Below, piece by piece: positions 22,971 to 36,100 of a stretch of 64,000 nt of DNA. Both the position numbers and the translations under genes were made by a program. Origin of the DNA: Pyrocephalus nanus (lineage: Eukaryota > Chordata > Aves > Passeriformes > Tyrannidae); NCBI GenBank assembly GCA_038380795.1, contig CM076260.1:76979843-77043842 (forward strand), given 5' to 3'. The notes beneath the pieces were generated by a model that saw only the letters and a program-made list of their open reading frames with translations, made no database searches and had not been told where the DNA came from. Positions within the stretch are counted from its first letter, which is position 1. Each line of letters opens with the position of its first letter.

Positions 22971-25900
22971 ATGAAATTTTTCCTTTCCTTTCCAATGCCA
23001 GGCTGAGTGTGTAGGTAGGCGAAGCTTGTTTGGTATCAGGTCTACAGAGCGACCAGCAGAGCCTTGGAGTTTCATGGTTGTATTTCCTGTATATATGATA
23101 TCTGGATTTGAGTCAGGACTGCTCTTGAGAGAAAGACAGGAGTTCAAACACGCATCCTTTTTCCTCTTTCCTCCTGATCAGGTCTAAGCAGCTGTGTATT
23201 TGGTGTGCATGCCCTTTTGGTTGCATCTCAAACTTTCTTCTCTCTGTAGGTAGTGTGGAAAAGGCCTCTGACTCTCATGGTAGCTCAGTTACACAGATAG
23301 AATTGGAGATGTCCAATTAAATACTCTAAGGATCTTTCCTAATTTCTTTGAACTAATTTCAGCAGCAGAGTTAAGTTGGTATCTAATTTAGAGCATTAGC
23401 TATTTCACTGAAGTCAATGGGTAGATTGCAAATGCTCATGAATGTGTCCATGCACAGTCTTGCCGGGTGAGAAGGCAATGTCTTTGTACTTCCAGGCAGG
23501 AAGTCACAAGACTGGAAACTTCAGGGCACTCACACAGGTATTTATATCTTCCAGTAGTTTCTTAAGACCCAGGGAATATTTTTACTCAAAGTTTTGCATG
23601 TGCTTAAATGATCTGCCATCTGTTTAAAGTTCCTTAAGAGTAGTAAGTTGTAATTATTCAGAACAAAAATAATTCAAAGAACTTCTGAATTGCATTGAAC
23701 TCCTTAATACTTTGTGAAATTTAGGGAATTGTGGTGTTTGAAAGAACAAATAACGTGGTAGATAAGGAGAAAAGTCTCTTCCCTTGGACGGGATCTGAGA
23801 AAAGAAGTCTTGGAAACCATTAATCCAAGACTGGCTGCCTGGGCCTCCTTGTGAAGACAGCAGGTACAAGTTGTTGCAGCAGTGACAGAGGACAGAGAAT
23901 TCATCTCAGGTGCTGGCTTCAGTACACTGGCAATTTCCCATTACAGATTGATCCAGATTTTTCTCGAGATTTGTACATAAGTATTCATGTGGGAGAGCAC
24001 AATTTCAGTTAGAATAAACACCACAGGAAATCTTGTAACACTGCAACAAAATACTGCAAGTGACTAGGTAAGAAAAAAAACAAAATTAACAAAACTGCTA
24101 TGGAATGATATATTTGAAGTTTCTGTATTTAACTACGTTTTTGTGATAGCTAGCTACCTGCTCTCTTTGTGTCTTCAACCCTTTGTGTCAAAAGATACTG
24201 AAGACCTTACTGATTGATCCTTTTAACACAGCTGTGCATGAAAACAAGCCAACCAAGTAGCAGCCTTGAACTCACACTGTTTAAGTCCAAATGGGATGTT
24301 CATTGCAGCATATGAGGGAAGATATTAGAGCAGATGAAGCACTTCTGAGTGATTTGGAAGACAGCTGACATGAAATAACCTGAAAAACTGAATTCTGAGC
24401 CTAAATAAAATGTTTGATTCAGTTATTGGAAAGTGAAGGTTATTATTATTATCATTTCATCTAGGACCTTTTAAGAATTCAGTATACTGTGAGTCACTTT
24501 CCCTATGTTGTATTATTTTCGGTTTTCATAGGACCTCCCTTCCTGATTTTAGCAAAGCAAGTTCCTAAGTACTGTGAGAAAGGCTGTTCTCCTAGTGATA
24601 TCACTGATGATGTTTGCAGAGCTGGGAAGCGTCATGAGAAAACTTGTTATGCAGATTCAAAAGGATCAGATAAGCTTCTTCTACTTCAATGAGATAAAAA
24701 GCGGAGTCACAATTTAAGAAAGAATTCAATAGGTGTTTTGAGATTTTTGAGTCTATTTTAAACACACGAAGAGAGGTTCAGCTGACATGAATCAAGCTGG
24801 GGAGCTCTGCCAGGCTACATCTTCTTTATACCTGCTGCTGCAAAGTTCTCCTAGTGTTCTTTAGATAATAATTCAGCACATTAAAGAACTTTGGCCTAAC
24901 TCAATGGAATTGCTTAAATGTTAATATATATTAAGGTGACTTGTTCCAGCTGAAGACAAGGATTTTATTTCTTACTTGATGTAAAATAACTAGCAAGGGG
25001 GTAGGGGCAGACAAGTGAGGTAAAAATGACCCATTTCCTAGAAGCATACTTGAGAAATAAAATTAATGGAATTTTGTAGAATTCACCATTCAGCACTTCT
25101 TTAATCAATATTAGCAGGTAGTGACGGGTACACCTTCTAATCAAGGGCTTCAAGAAGATTGCCCAGCAATTTCTGTATAGCTCTCACTTTATAACAGACA
25201 ACAGAACACTCGGAAAAGTGCACTGCAGTCTGTTTCCTTGTTCCTTTTTTTTTGCTAAGTGTTTCAACAGTTTTTAAATCAGAACAGGAAATATTTGTCT
25301 GTAACAAAGATTATAGATTTTCCTCTTGGTCCCTTAGGCTGTATATTTTCAATTTTTTTAGCCACTGATTTCCTTTGCTAACGTGCTTTGCAACAGATAC
25401 ACTACACCAAGTCTATCATTTGGCGAATGTGTTTGATTAGCAGATAAGTAATTTATATTATTTTCTTTACACTCAGGATCTCTGCTTTCAGTCTAATATA
25501 TATATCCTTAAATCACCTTTTCTTAAATATGCCAGACTTCCTGCTTTTTGTGTTAACTTATTGGTTTGAATAGTGATCTGGTTTATGATAGGTACTTAGG
25601 AATACTGAGCAGACTTAATAACGAGATGGGTGCCATGATTTACTGGCATGTTCTGATCACTTTTATCTGTGTTGGCTTTGCACTGACAGCAGATCCAAAA
25701 CTCCACATGATCCACAAAGTTTGGCTGCAAAACCCTGAGCCAAAGAAGATATCTTTTAACTCTTGCAGTTAATGTTACTGTGAAATCCTTACTTTCTACA
25801 TACTACTAATAACATTTGCTTATAAAATAGTTGTAAATTTGTGAAGAAAGATAACACATGTTTAGCTCTGAGTTTTTATCTATGGCTACGGAAAGAGTTG

Positions 25901-28231
25901 TGATAATTCTATGGGGCTTTCACTGTAATTTTCATCAACAGCAATCTCTGGAGGCTAACAGATGTTTTGATGCCAGTTCATATTTGTGAAGACACCTTAA
26001 CTTTATCTTAGTTCCTGCTTTTGTTCTGGGCTTCACATCTGGGCTTCTTTTACTGAAACAAGGTATTTGTATTCTACAGTGTTGGAGTTGTATACAGTAA
26101 ATTTTTACCTTGCTGTCAAAATAGAACAGAACATAAAGGAAGCAAATTGAAACTGTTCACCTGTTTTACACTGGACAGAACCTAAAGTGAGATACAGGGT
26201 GATTTAAACCAAAGGAAGCTTCTGTGATGCTCAGGAAGCATGGAGCCTTATGTTAATGAGTCTGAGTTTATTTGTCTTTTTGAAATGATTGAGAAGCTAT
26301 TCACACAGTAAAGTACATTTAGTGCTGGAGACATTCAATCTGTCAAGAAGACATTAAGTATAGGAAGGTATCTTGTCCAGTGGAACTTGCATAGTTATTT
26401 TCATAAATATATTAATTTACCATAATGGTAACACAACGTCATGGGGGAAAATGATAGTACACATACCTTTTTCCTGCTAATTTTACTTTGTGGCATGTTT
26501 AAGGGGAGTAGCTGAGGCATACAGCCTGGTCAACAGAAGAACAGAGGTATTGATATGAATTAATAATTTTTATAATGTAAAGCCATCTGATTGTATTTTA
26601 CAACTAAAAAAGGTCTGCAGATATGTTCAGCAGGGTAATAGAAACCTAAATTTAAATGCAAGCCAATTAAAAAATTGTCTTGTAGTTCTTGTGCTGTACT
26701 CATTCTATTGCTGTGCTCTATTTTTGTCTTTTTATCACTTTGATTTATAATTATTCTACACCCACTTTAATCTAAATAGAGACAAAACCACTGAGTCTGT
26801 GCAATTTTTTTTTTCTGCCAGAAAAGCTGACAATAACTGCAAGAATGTTCATCAGTTTTATAAATTCTTTTGTAATTTGAAATGTCATCTAGAACTATTC
26901 ATTTTCAGAAATTTGAGGGATTTGAGGAAAACTTCTGCTATTTTCTTCTGTCAAATGTAAGAAATTGAAAAGTGAAACAGAAGTTATTTTTGTTTAATAT
27001 TCAAGTTAGCTGTTGTAACTGTCTTAACTAGCTAGCAATACATGTAAATTTATTTAAAATAGATATAAGCTGGAAATAATTAAAATGTAGAAGTGCTTTG
27101 TGAAACTTCATAAAGCATAACATTTTTTAACTGAAAAAATTCTTTAAAGTAACATATTTGTATTGCTTTAGTCAGGATATGACAAGGAGTAAGAATTTGT
27201 GGTAGAGGAAGTTAAAAGACCTGAGCCATAAATATAGCTCTGTTGTTAATAGATGAAAATTAAGTTTTGCTGCAACATCTCCAGCTGAAAAAACAGGTCT
27301 ATCCAATCCACACATTATTTGAAGAGCTTCAAGATCATAAATAGCAGTGTTTAAATAATTAAAGGATGTTGGTATTGCTATGCATCTTGTCATGCATTCT
27401 AGGGTGAGAACAAACTATGAAAGTCTCCTTTCAAATTTCATCTGTTAAAGCTAGATCTAGCAGAGGGCCAGTATTCTGAAAAGACAGGTCTGATCTGATC
27501 TGGAAACCTAAATTTTTAGTTAATGTGTACTAAGTGACATAGGGTATTTTGAAATAATATCTAATTTCCCTTTGACTCAGTCTAAAAACTGGTACATTGT
27601 CCTCCTTTTTCATTCTCACAGAAAGATAAATTTGGAAGGTGAATCACCTAATTCAGGAGGAAATGGTCATTTGTTAGAACTGTGAATGTTTCTTGAGATA
27701 GAGCTGGATGCCTCATATTAATTTAAATGCATTTAGCCATGGAAGTATCATCTACAGCATTTCTACCTGTCAGAATGGAGTAGAAAATACCCCTTCCTCT
27801 TCAAGCTCAATAATTTTCCATAGGGCATGTCAGAAACTTCCTGTAATTTCAGTTTTCCCCAGTGACCAGGTTTTTCTGAACCTGGTGAAATGTCATGATA
27901 ATGAACTAACATGACACCAAGACCTCTGTATCAAAACAGAGGTGAGGTAGTACAGATACATGCACCAAAGATTAAGAGATGGTAATGGACAATATAACAG
28001 AGATTAAAATGGAACAAAGGAGTCCAATTATTTTTTAACAAGTCAAGACCTACCTAGAGCAATCAAAGTTTCCACGTGCAGCTTAGAGTTTGGGGACCAA
28101 CTGATTGATCTCTTGCTGACAGGGAATATTATACATCTTATCAGAGTTAAAATCTGTACCTGCACCTGCAGTGATCAGGCTGTGCTCACTGAAAACTTGA
28201 CAGAATCAGCTCCATCTGCAAAGCTGATAAA
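22971..28231. other. Unique AT-rich non-coding stretch
   Basis: No gene or repeat recognised over about 5.2 kb. Open frames are at most about 75 codons and look random on both strands. Simple T-rich runs (for example near 25243-25251 and 26808-26815) are the only low-complexity features. Confidence 0.6.
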
Positions 28232-28300
28232 GTTTTGGGGATTGGACTAGGTAATCTCCAGAGGTCCCTTCCAACCCTAACTAACTATTCTGTGATTCCC
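28232..28300 (+). mobile_element. CR1 LINE 3' terminal fragment
   Basis: About 70 bp of the CR1 3' end in plus orientation: GGGGATTGGACTAGGTAATC, then TCCAGAGGTCCCTTCCAACC, and a terminal ATTCTGTGATTC. This wording (GATTGGACTAGGTGATCTCCAGAGGTC type) differs from the copies at 6.3 and 46.3 kb, so it belongs to another CR1 subfamily. Confidence 0.88.
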
Positions 28301-30375
28301 TGAAAGTCTAAAGCTAAGCAGTAGTCTTGCAATGAGATTACATATGTTGTAAGGAAGTAGGTGTCCTCAGATTTAAGCCTTCCCTTTGTTTTTGCTCATA
28401 ACACAGGAAAGGGGCAAAATAACACAAGTCATTAAAAAGGTAAAAAAACCCAAGAATTGTACTCTAAAAATATGGTTAATGGAAGTGAATGAGCTCTTTA
28501 GCTCAGAGACCAAATTTTTCTAGTATGCCATTTCTACAAACTCTTCTTTATGAAGCTGAATGCTTGACTTGCATTGCTTTTTCGTTGCACTTCTTTAAGA
28601 AGTCAAATGGGAAAGATAAAGGACAATTTTGAAATCTGATAATCTTTTAATGTTTTGCAGGGTTCTACCCCCCATAATGTAACTGAATGTCCAAATATAG
28701 CTGGGAAGAAAATAAAAAATTGTTGCTCTATCTCTTAAAAAGAAAAAAAATGCAACAGCAGTTTTGCTAGTCTAGACTTTTACACTGAGAAAATAAAAAG
28801 GAATGTTCTGCTTCAACCCAGTTCCAAAGACTGAATTGGTTAGTTAATTGGATGTGCCTAAGATCGAATGGTATTTCAGCAGCAATTCCCAGGGTGTTGT
28901 TCAGGAGTGCACTCTTCCCCATGAGCTGAGCTTCTCGGAGGATTACACAGCCCAGAACATAATGAAGAATTCCCCTCTGAACAATTTTGTGTTATATACT
29001 CTGAAATGAGCATAATAATGAAGAGAGAGTCTGATGAGGTGGCTTGCATTTCAACTCCTGAAAAGCCTTGCAACTTAACATACTTGAAATGATGTGTTGT
29101 GCATCAGCCCTGGTCTGAACTGGAAGCTTTCTTTTGCTCAGCACCTTTGAAATTAAAACTTTCAGCATATTTGAGCCAAAACTATTAGAATTTTTTATGT
29201 CGTGAAAATATTTGATATTCTAAATTTTTTCCTATGCAAAGAGCAAGTACTGAAATACACATGGCCTGGGCTGGAAATTTGAAATTTTATTGGTGTTACA
29301 TTGCAAAGAAATTCTTATTGGCATGCAGTCCAAACTATAGTTAAACTACAAAGGGAGTAAAATGCCTGCTGTAACATGTCTATATTCATGCTTCTCACTG
29401 CTATAAAGGGCAAAGGAAGGAAATACTTTTCAGTGCTAATGAGACTGTGTTCCTCTGAAAAAGGCATTCCTGGCTCTAGGCTATTGATGGGGCTAAATGC
29501 AGAACTTCTTTAAGCCCTTATGTGGAAGGGCAAAAGTCAAGTTTTTAGTATCAACAATTAGACTGGTAATGAATATTCTCTGCAATGTGCAGCTCTTTCC
29601 TCAGACCTCTCCTTTGGAGCAACCCTGAGAGGACAAAGTAATTTCAGAAATGTAAAAACTGAGCCACGTCTGAATTAAGAACTCATCCCTTGGATATCAG
29701 ATTCCTGTTGGATACTGTCACCACTTAAATGTGCACTTGCCTTGTTAGAAGACTATAGGAAGTGAATTTTGATATGTTTGTGTAACTGTGTAGAGCAATA
29801 GACATGACCTCAGTCCAAGTCACTAAACACTGAAACTAGCAGAGCTACCCCAACAAATGCTGAGTATTAATATAGTCAGAGGCACTACAGCAGCTGAGAT
29901 TATGGCAAACATTTTTTTTACCCTTATAAACTGGAACAATTATATATAAATTGTCAAGAAAATTACCTTTGTTCAAATTGTTCTCAGTGATACTGCTATA
30001 TGTTTCAGTAAATTTAATTTTTTAAAATTTATTTTGTGAGCCATACAATGAGGAAGGAATGTTCTGATATATATCTGTTGAAAACAAATTGTAATTGTAT
30101 TTTTTCTGCAAACTTAGCTGGTTCCAATGCATTGTTAAATGCGAGCTACTCCAGTCTCAAATGATGCAATGAATGTAAGACCATTGATTTCAATGAAATT
30201 ATGAAAATTTAAATCATCTTAGTAATTTGATCCCATTTATTCTGTAATCATAGAAAAAGAATACAGATTAGTGGATTTATTTTCTTTTACATCTCCTCCA
30301 TTGATCTTATGTAATTGACTCATAAACCAGTCTCAGTTAGGTTAAATGTAATTACCATATTGCAATATATTACCT

Positions 30376-30547
30376 CTACATCTGCATTTCAGATATTGCT
30401 TGAAGGAAACATTCTGCTGGTTTTTTCAGTGTAAGTCTACCAGATGCATCATCATCTGTAAACTTTCTTGTTTTTTCACACACATGAACAAATGGATTTG
30501 GGAGCACTTTGTTGTAATATGTGGGGCCTAAACCCCTAAATTCTCCG
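30376..30547 (-). other. Weak candidate terminal exon (unrecognised)
   Basis: On the minus strand a plausible 3' splice site (TTGCCCATGTCTTCCAG) ends just before 30547. It is followed by a frame of about 56 codons that is open to a TAG at 30376-30378. The peptide has a charged, protein-like middle (VHVCEKTRKFTDDDASGRL) and ends in ISEMQM. A second acceptor-like sequence (CCTTCTGCTCATTTCAG) lies about 75 nt upstream. I recognise no family, the length is within chance, and no partner exon or polyadenylation signal was tied to it. Treat it as a hypothesis only. Confidence 0.13.
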
Positions 30548-31278
30548 CTGGAAGACATGGGCAACCAGGTACATTGCTCACCAGGAAAGTTATTGGAACA
30601 TGCTATCACTTAGAGAGAGCTGCCTGAAATGAGCAGAAGGAATAACCCTGCATTGGTAAATACAAATTTCAAATGCAATATTTATATTTATTACGGATAA
30701 TTACTTTCTTTTTCCCTTCTTGTGAATATCAAAATGCTGCAGACAGAAGTTTAATATAGGCTACAGGCTGAAGGAATTTTTTATGGTCTTGTCCCTGTAA
30801 AAAAAAGCCTGTAACTAAAAAAGATTGAACACCATCAATCTCTGCAAAGCACTGTTTTCATGAGCTATATATTCAGTCATTTAGTATTTGGAAAGTTTCA
30901 GAATAGAGTTGATGCTATTCTATTTAGCTTAAAATATGCCAGAAGGTAGATGTGGATTCATTTCCCATGGGAAAATTATTCCATAGATTCAGAGAATTTC
31001 CATAGATGCAGAAAGTTTCCTATCAGGTAGATTTAACAAAAAATTCAACTTACATGGACCTTTTCCAAGATTTATCCCAATTATTTGGATCATAACTATC
31101 ATTATTACAAGTTTAAATATTTGATTCCAATTCCAATCTCAAAACTAAAATGGAAATAAGATATGTAACTGAATTTGAAAATATGAGGTACTGAAAAGGT
31201 ACTTACCTTTTTTCATAATAGGATCTTAGATATTCAAGGACTCAAAATCAGTTTTTTACAGGTTTTTGCCTTGTATTT

Positions 31279-31292
31279 GTTACCATGGTAGC
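31279..31292. promoter_or_regulatory. X-box-like motif (RFX-type)
   Basis: The sequence GTTACCATGGTAGC contains the 10-bp palindrome TACCATGGTA and fits the RFX X-box pattern (GTTRCC, 2-nt spacer, inverted GTTRCC) with one mismatch in the second half. No promoter or gene is visible nearby. Confidence 0.35.
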
Positions 31293-32830
31293 TTACCACA
31301 CTGTATGCTGTAGAGTTTCACCTGCTCCTCTTTGTGAAATGGGCTACACTTGCAAGCTTTTACAGAACTTGTATTCTAGTATGAAAACTGAGTTGCATTT
31401 AAATTATAGTATCATTTGAACTGGTCAAGAATAGTTTATTAAATCATTGCCTCTAAGCCAAAAAGATCTGTAAAATTGTATTGTTAAATCTACAGCAAAC
31501 GAAAGGTTTCATGATATTTCTTTAATAGATGAGCTGTTCAGAAGAACCGCTTTGGAAAAATAGTCTGGCCTGTATGAGCTTCAGAGCTTCACCATAATTA
31601 CATTATTTACTATAATACAGCCATGGGCAAAGCAAGTTAAAAGCAAAATCTCATCTAAAGAGAACATTTAAACTAGCAGGCATCCTTTGTATTAGAAGTT
31701 ACTTTCATTTCCTTTGGCTAAATAATTCTTTTGTGATAGTTATGTAGAGAAATAGCCTAATGCAGTAAACTGTATGAATTGTGGAAGCTGCACAAATGTT
31801 ATCACTAGACAATAACTAATTCCCAGACAATGTACCAAGATACTTCACAGTTCTACCATGATAAAAATTGTAGCAAAAATTCACTGTAGTCTTAATCATT
31901 TTAAAAGAGCATTTTTACAAATCTAGACAGATGGAGGTTTTAAAAATAGTGGAAGAGAAATAGAGGCAGAATAAGAAAAAATATTTGTCTACCTAATAAC
32001 ACCATGAAGACAGATTACGTTCAAATTTTTGTAGATTGTTCTATTAATTTTTCTGCTAATCTCAGGATTGTTTTCTATCTGGCAAAACTGTAATCACAGT
32101 GTATTGCAACACAGCATGCCAGAAACAAGCACCAGAAAGTGAAGCGACCCTAATCCTACTATCCCCAATCCACCTAAAATAAAGATACTGCTACAAAAAG
32201 AAAGAATGTTTGTTTTGTTTTCTCTTTTCATAACTTTCAGAGCTGTTTCATATGTCAGAAATTCAAGTCACATTTTGAAGAAGTTTAGGAGACTTGATGG
32301 AATACAGTTTGGAATAAATATGACATATTGAGGGATTGTGATAACCCAGACAAATATGTTAAAAAAAATGCTTTCTTTTTTTCCAAACAGGTTAAACAAG
32401 TCCATTTCACTGAACAACAGTGGCTAATCATATAAATGAATAAGAGAAGCCCAGATCTGTTTTACTGTTAAGGCAATAAGGCAGTATTTCTTTTCTATGT
32501 AAGTCTATGAAAGCCCATCATCATCAAAATAACTTCAGATTAAATAGATGCCAATGCATTTCCTGAAGACTGTATAGTGTCTGTTTTTGGTGTTTTTTTT
32601 TCCTCTAACAGATGTATGTTGAAAATTCTCACTAGTTTCAGGAGCTGAGGGAAGCAGCTCTCTTTTGGAAGTAGTCAGGTATGTATCAGCTCATACTTGG
32701 AATACCTCTATTAAAAGCTGTTATTCTGCAGTATCGCTTACGGGGTTGGGGGGACCCCCTGGCGACAGACCCAGTGGCACATTTTGTATGGGAGACAGGA
32801 CACACACGAGATGTGACTTACAAAATGGCA

Positions 32831-32836
32831 TTTATT
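32831..32836 (-). terminator. LTR polyadenylation signal AATAAA
   Basis: The complement reads AATAAA, about 17 bp downstream (minus-strand sense) of the TATATAA box. It lies upstream of the expected transcription start, so it would act only at the 3' LTR of a provirus. Confidence 0.6.
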
Positions 32837-32852
32837 TGAACAAGATGGCAGT

Positions 32853-32859
32853 TTATATA
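32853..32859 (-). promoter_or_regulatory. LTR TATA box
   Basis: The complement reads TATATAA within CTGTATATAAACTGCC. It would place transcription start near 32828 on the minus strand, within the GCCATTTTG segment that would begin R. Confidence 0.6.
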
Positions 32860-33199
32860 CAGGGGGATACAGAAGGTTCAGGAACAAAGGTGGGTTTCTG
32901 CTTGGAAACATCAAATCCTGAGGTTTAGTGATAAGGGGGTTTGGACGGATTGGCCTCAGGGAATATGTCTGGCCATATATGGGGAGGGGGAGAGTAAGGA
33001 AGGAGTGGTGAGGGGCACAGACAGGGGGGTCTGTGGGGGTCTGCAGGCTGCTTCTTATCGCTGGACCTCGGGTACATCCTGCAGCTGCATCTGTCAAGGC
33101 CCTCCTAGATGGATTTCTTCCTCTTGGGCCTCTCTGCAGCCTTCCTGCATTCTTCTCCATTGTCTATACGCCACTGTGGGTCCACTTCCCACACTGCAG

Positions 33200-36100
33200 T
33201 GTTTTAAGAATAAAAAAAAAGGTCTCACAAAACATAAATAATAATATGTATAGGTTTTGTAGGGAAAGGTTTTTTAATATTGAATAACATTTACACAAAG
33301 CCTGCCCAAACTCATTTATTACCTTTAGTGAATGGTTGTGAAGAACTGTTTCCCCTTCTCTGGCTTGTCTGTTTTTTTTCTATCAATATTTTTTCATATG
33401 CATTTGAAATGCTGCGTTTATCTATAATGCTTTAGGAGAAGTTAAGTTCTCTGAATAGCCTGTTTTCTGGAGATGCTCTGTGATGGATCAAGATACCTCT
33501 ACAATAATGTTCCCTTCACAGTGCAAGATTACACAGAAACTGTGTTGGATGACTCAGTAAGTGGGTTATTCATTTGTTTTTATCAAAATAATGATTCATG
33601 TATTGCTAAATGTCCATTGCTAAATGTCACCATAGGATGTTGGATGTAACAGGGTGTTATTTGGGGCATAGTCAAAAGCACCCACAAGTAAGAACTGTCT
33701 GCTCTTAATCTGATAAAGTGTGTCCATTATTTTTCTGGCTTGGGATTCAATTTCTGTGAGCAGAAACAATATTGCAACACTCTATGACTAATTTCAAGTA
33801 TACTTGGGGTAATCATAATCTTTATGTAAGATTTTTGCTTGCTCTCTGCACAGTAAAGATCTTGCATGGGCCTTATTTTATCCTCTTCATGAGAATCCCA
33901 CCCCACTTGGCACTTCTTGCCTTATATCTCAGGAAAGTAAGTAGTTAAAGATTTTTGAAGATGCCCAGTGCTGTGTGTTGCCTTGCTTGTGTATCCACAG
34001 ACAACCTTTTACACAATGACCAGAAGGAAAGATGATCAAATACATCTTTACAAATACCAAATTTGGGCACATTTGAAGTAACTGAGTTTCCCAGCTATGC
34101 TCTTTCTGATAGCAGAGACACCATGAAAGACCAAGTGTGATGCATATCTTCCTAAGATGCATAAAGACCGGGATGTGAAATTTATTGTCAGTTTTTGAAA
34201 CTTGAAAACATGATTAGAAGAAAGTACTGGACACATATTATAAAAGGGTAGAAACTTAAAAGGATTTTATGTTATTAAGTGATAAATAATGTATTTAATA
34301 CCTCAAGATATATTTTCTCAAATGTATGTGATTCTAAGTCTGGGTGGTTGGATTTAAGTTGACAGCAACAAGAAAAATTCCCTTGTTTTGTCAAAAAATG
34401 TGCCTTATATTGGGGAAAATATGTATCAGGTGCACCTTTAAAGTAAAGAGAAGTAAAGCTTTCAGAGAAAGCAGATTTAATTCCTTACTCTTGTATTAGC
34501 AATTACTGTAATTCATATCTTAAATTTCTTCTTTTACTTATGCTTGATTTTCAAAGTAATATTAATTGGGAAAATAATTCCTTCCTCTATAGATTGGCTG
34601 TTGGTTTAAGAGAGGTGGAATCTAAAAAGTCTCTTGGAGAGCAGGAAGTGCCACTTTCCTCCTCTATAAATATGTTTGTGGTCTCCAGAGAGGATAAATG
34701 AGGAAAAAAAGTAGCTAATTCCATGTGCTGCTCATAATGACCAGATGGCCAGATGTCTCAGCCACTGTTTGCTGTGGACAGTTACTTTGAGTTAATGATA
34801 TGCTCTGCTAGATCTGGGTAGCATTCAAGAGATTTGTTTCTATAGGGAAAAAGGATCTGTGACCCCATCTCTTCTCTGTGTGCCAAGGTCTGGTAGAGGA
34901 AGAGCTGTGTCTGAGCACTGATGTGCTTTCATAATCTAAGCACAGAATGGAAAAGAAAGAATTGATTTGAGCAGCGATTTACAGAAACTCTGTGGAGGCA
35001 TGTCCACAATATCAAGAGACACCTGAAGACCTCTTGCCTACTGGAAACTGGCTATGCTTCTTCCCAGCTGGTTATGATGAAATGGTGAGTGTCCCTAAAC
35101 TTATCTCCTGGGCTTAAAAGCACAATTTATTTAATGTGGAAACAGTGCAAGTGAATCTCATTATTCTGAGTTATGCTTGGGCTCTTTCACAATTTACATC
35201 TTTTCTGTGCAAAGTCAGGGTTGAATCCAGCTGCTCCAGCAGGATATGCAAGGACAGTCAGGTGCTAATGGAAGCAAGCAGGAAGAAGATGGTCAGCACC
35301 ACCACAGCAGAAATCCTGTCCCCTAAAAGAAGGTTGCTACTTTGGGAGAAGGGATACGGTGTCCTGAGACCCCAGGAAGAGGAGGAGCCTGAAAACAGCT
35401 GGAAAGAAAGGGCAGAGATGATGGCAAGGTGAGATGGTAACTGAAACCTTAGGAAAGGGGAAGAAGGGAGTGGTAGAACTGTCCAAAATGAATGGTGACC
35501 AAGTGAAGCATATATAATTAAGTTGGATGCTTTCTGGGGAGAAGAAAACATTGGATGATCTCTCTGTTTGAGCAGCTTTAGCCATTACTGAGAAGGGTCA
35601 GAAGACCACCAGCTGACAAGACATTAATGCTAATTTTATTTTGTGCACTTAAAATACTTTTAATATATATGTAATTGCAAAGAGTCAAACAATGTATATG
35701 GCTGTTTGCCAGATTTTTATGCTTCAGAAATGCAGTCAAGCTATTGAAACCTCAATATCCTTGGCCCCACTAATTGGAAAATGCTTCAGCTATGATTTTT
35801 TTGAGTCTTTAGTCATTATATTAATGTCAAATGTGTCTTCAGTAATCACACATGGTAGATTAGGGAAATCAGACATATAAGGTTCAACAATTCCTGTGAA
35901 GAAAAGAGAATATTTTTCCTGGTGCAGATGTGATCAAAGATTAAAAAGTACCACAGTGCATGCAAAATGATTACATTCTGTATTTATGGTAGAATTAGTC
36001 TTGGCGAATAGAAAAATACCTTACTGGGAGCAGACCAAGTACTGGGATTGGATTCATTGGTATGCTCTGGCTGCTTGATGCTCTGTCAGAGAGTACAGCT

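Larger units (their letters stand above)
28301..32725. other. Unique AT-rich non-coding stretch
   Basis: No gene firmly recognised. It contains a weak minus-strand exon candidate (30376-30547) and an X-box-like motif at 31279-31292, both listed separately. The rest is AT-rich with random-looking short frames. Confidence 0.55.
32726..33199 (-). mobile_element. Solo LTR, alpharetrovirus/ERVK-like, with 6-bp target duplication
   Basis: A GC-rich 462-bp block (32732-33193) flanked on both sides by CTGCAG (32726-32731 and 33194-33199), a candidate 6-bp target duplication. On the minus strand it starts TGTGGGAAG. It carries a TATATAA box (complement of 32853-32859), then AATAAA (complement of 32831-32836) followed by TGCCATTTTGTAAG. 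AATAAA lying between the TATA box and the expected cap site, followed by GCCATTT, is the layout of avian alpharetroviral LTRs, whose integration also duplicates 6 bp. The 3' end reads GCGATA where CA would be expected, one transition away. No gag, pol or env is adjacent, so this is a solitary LTR left by recombination. The 140-codon open frame inside it (32738-33160, -) is not a gene. Confidence 0.72.

Noticed and set aside
32738..33160. 140-codon open frame on the minus strand
   Set aside because: Lies wholly inside the LTR candidate, reading through U3, R and U5, with no protein similarity.
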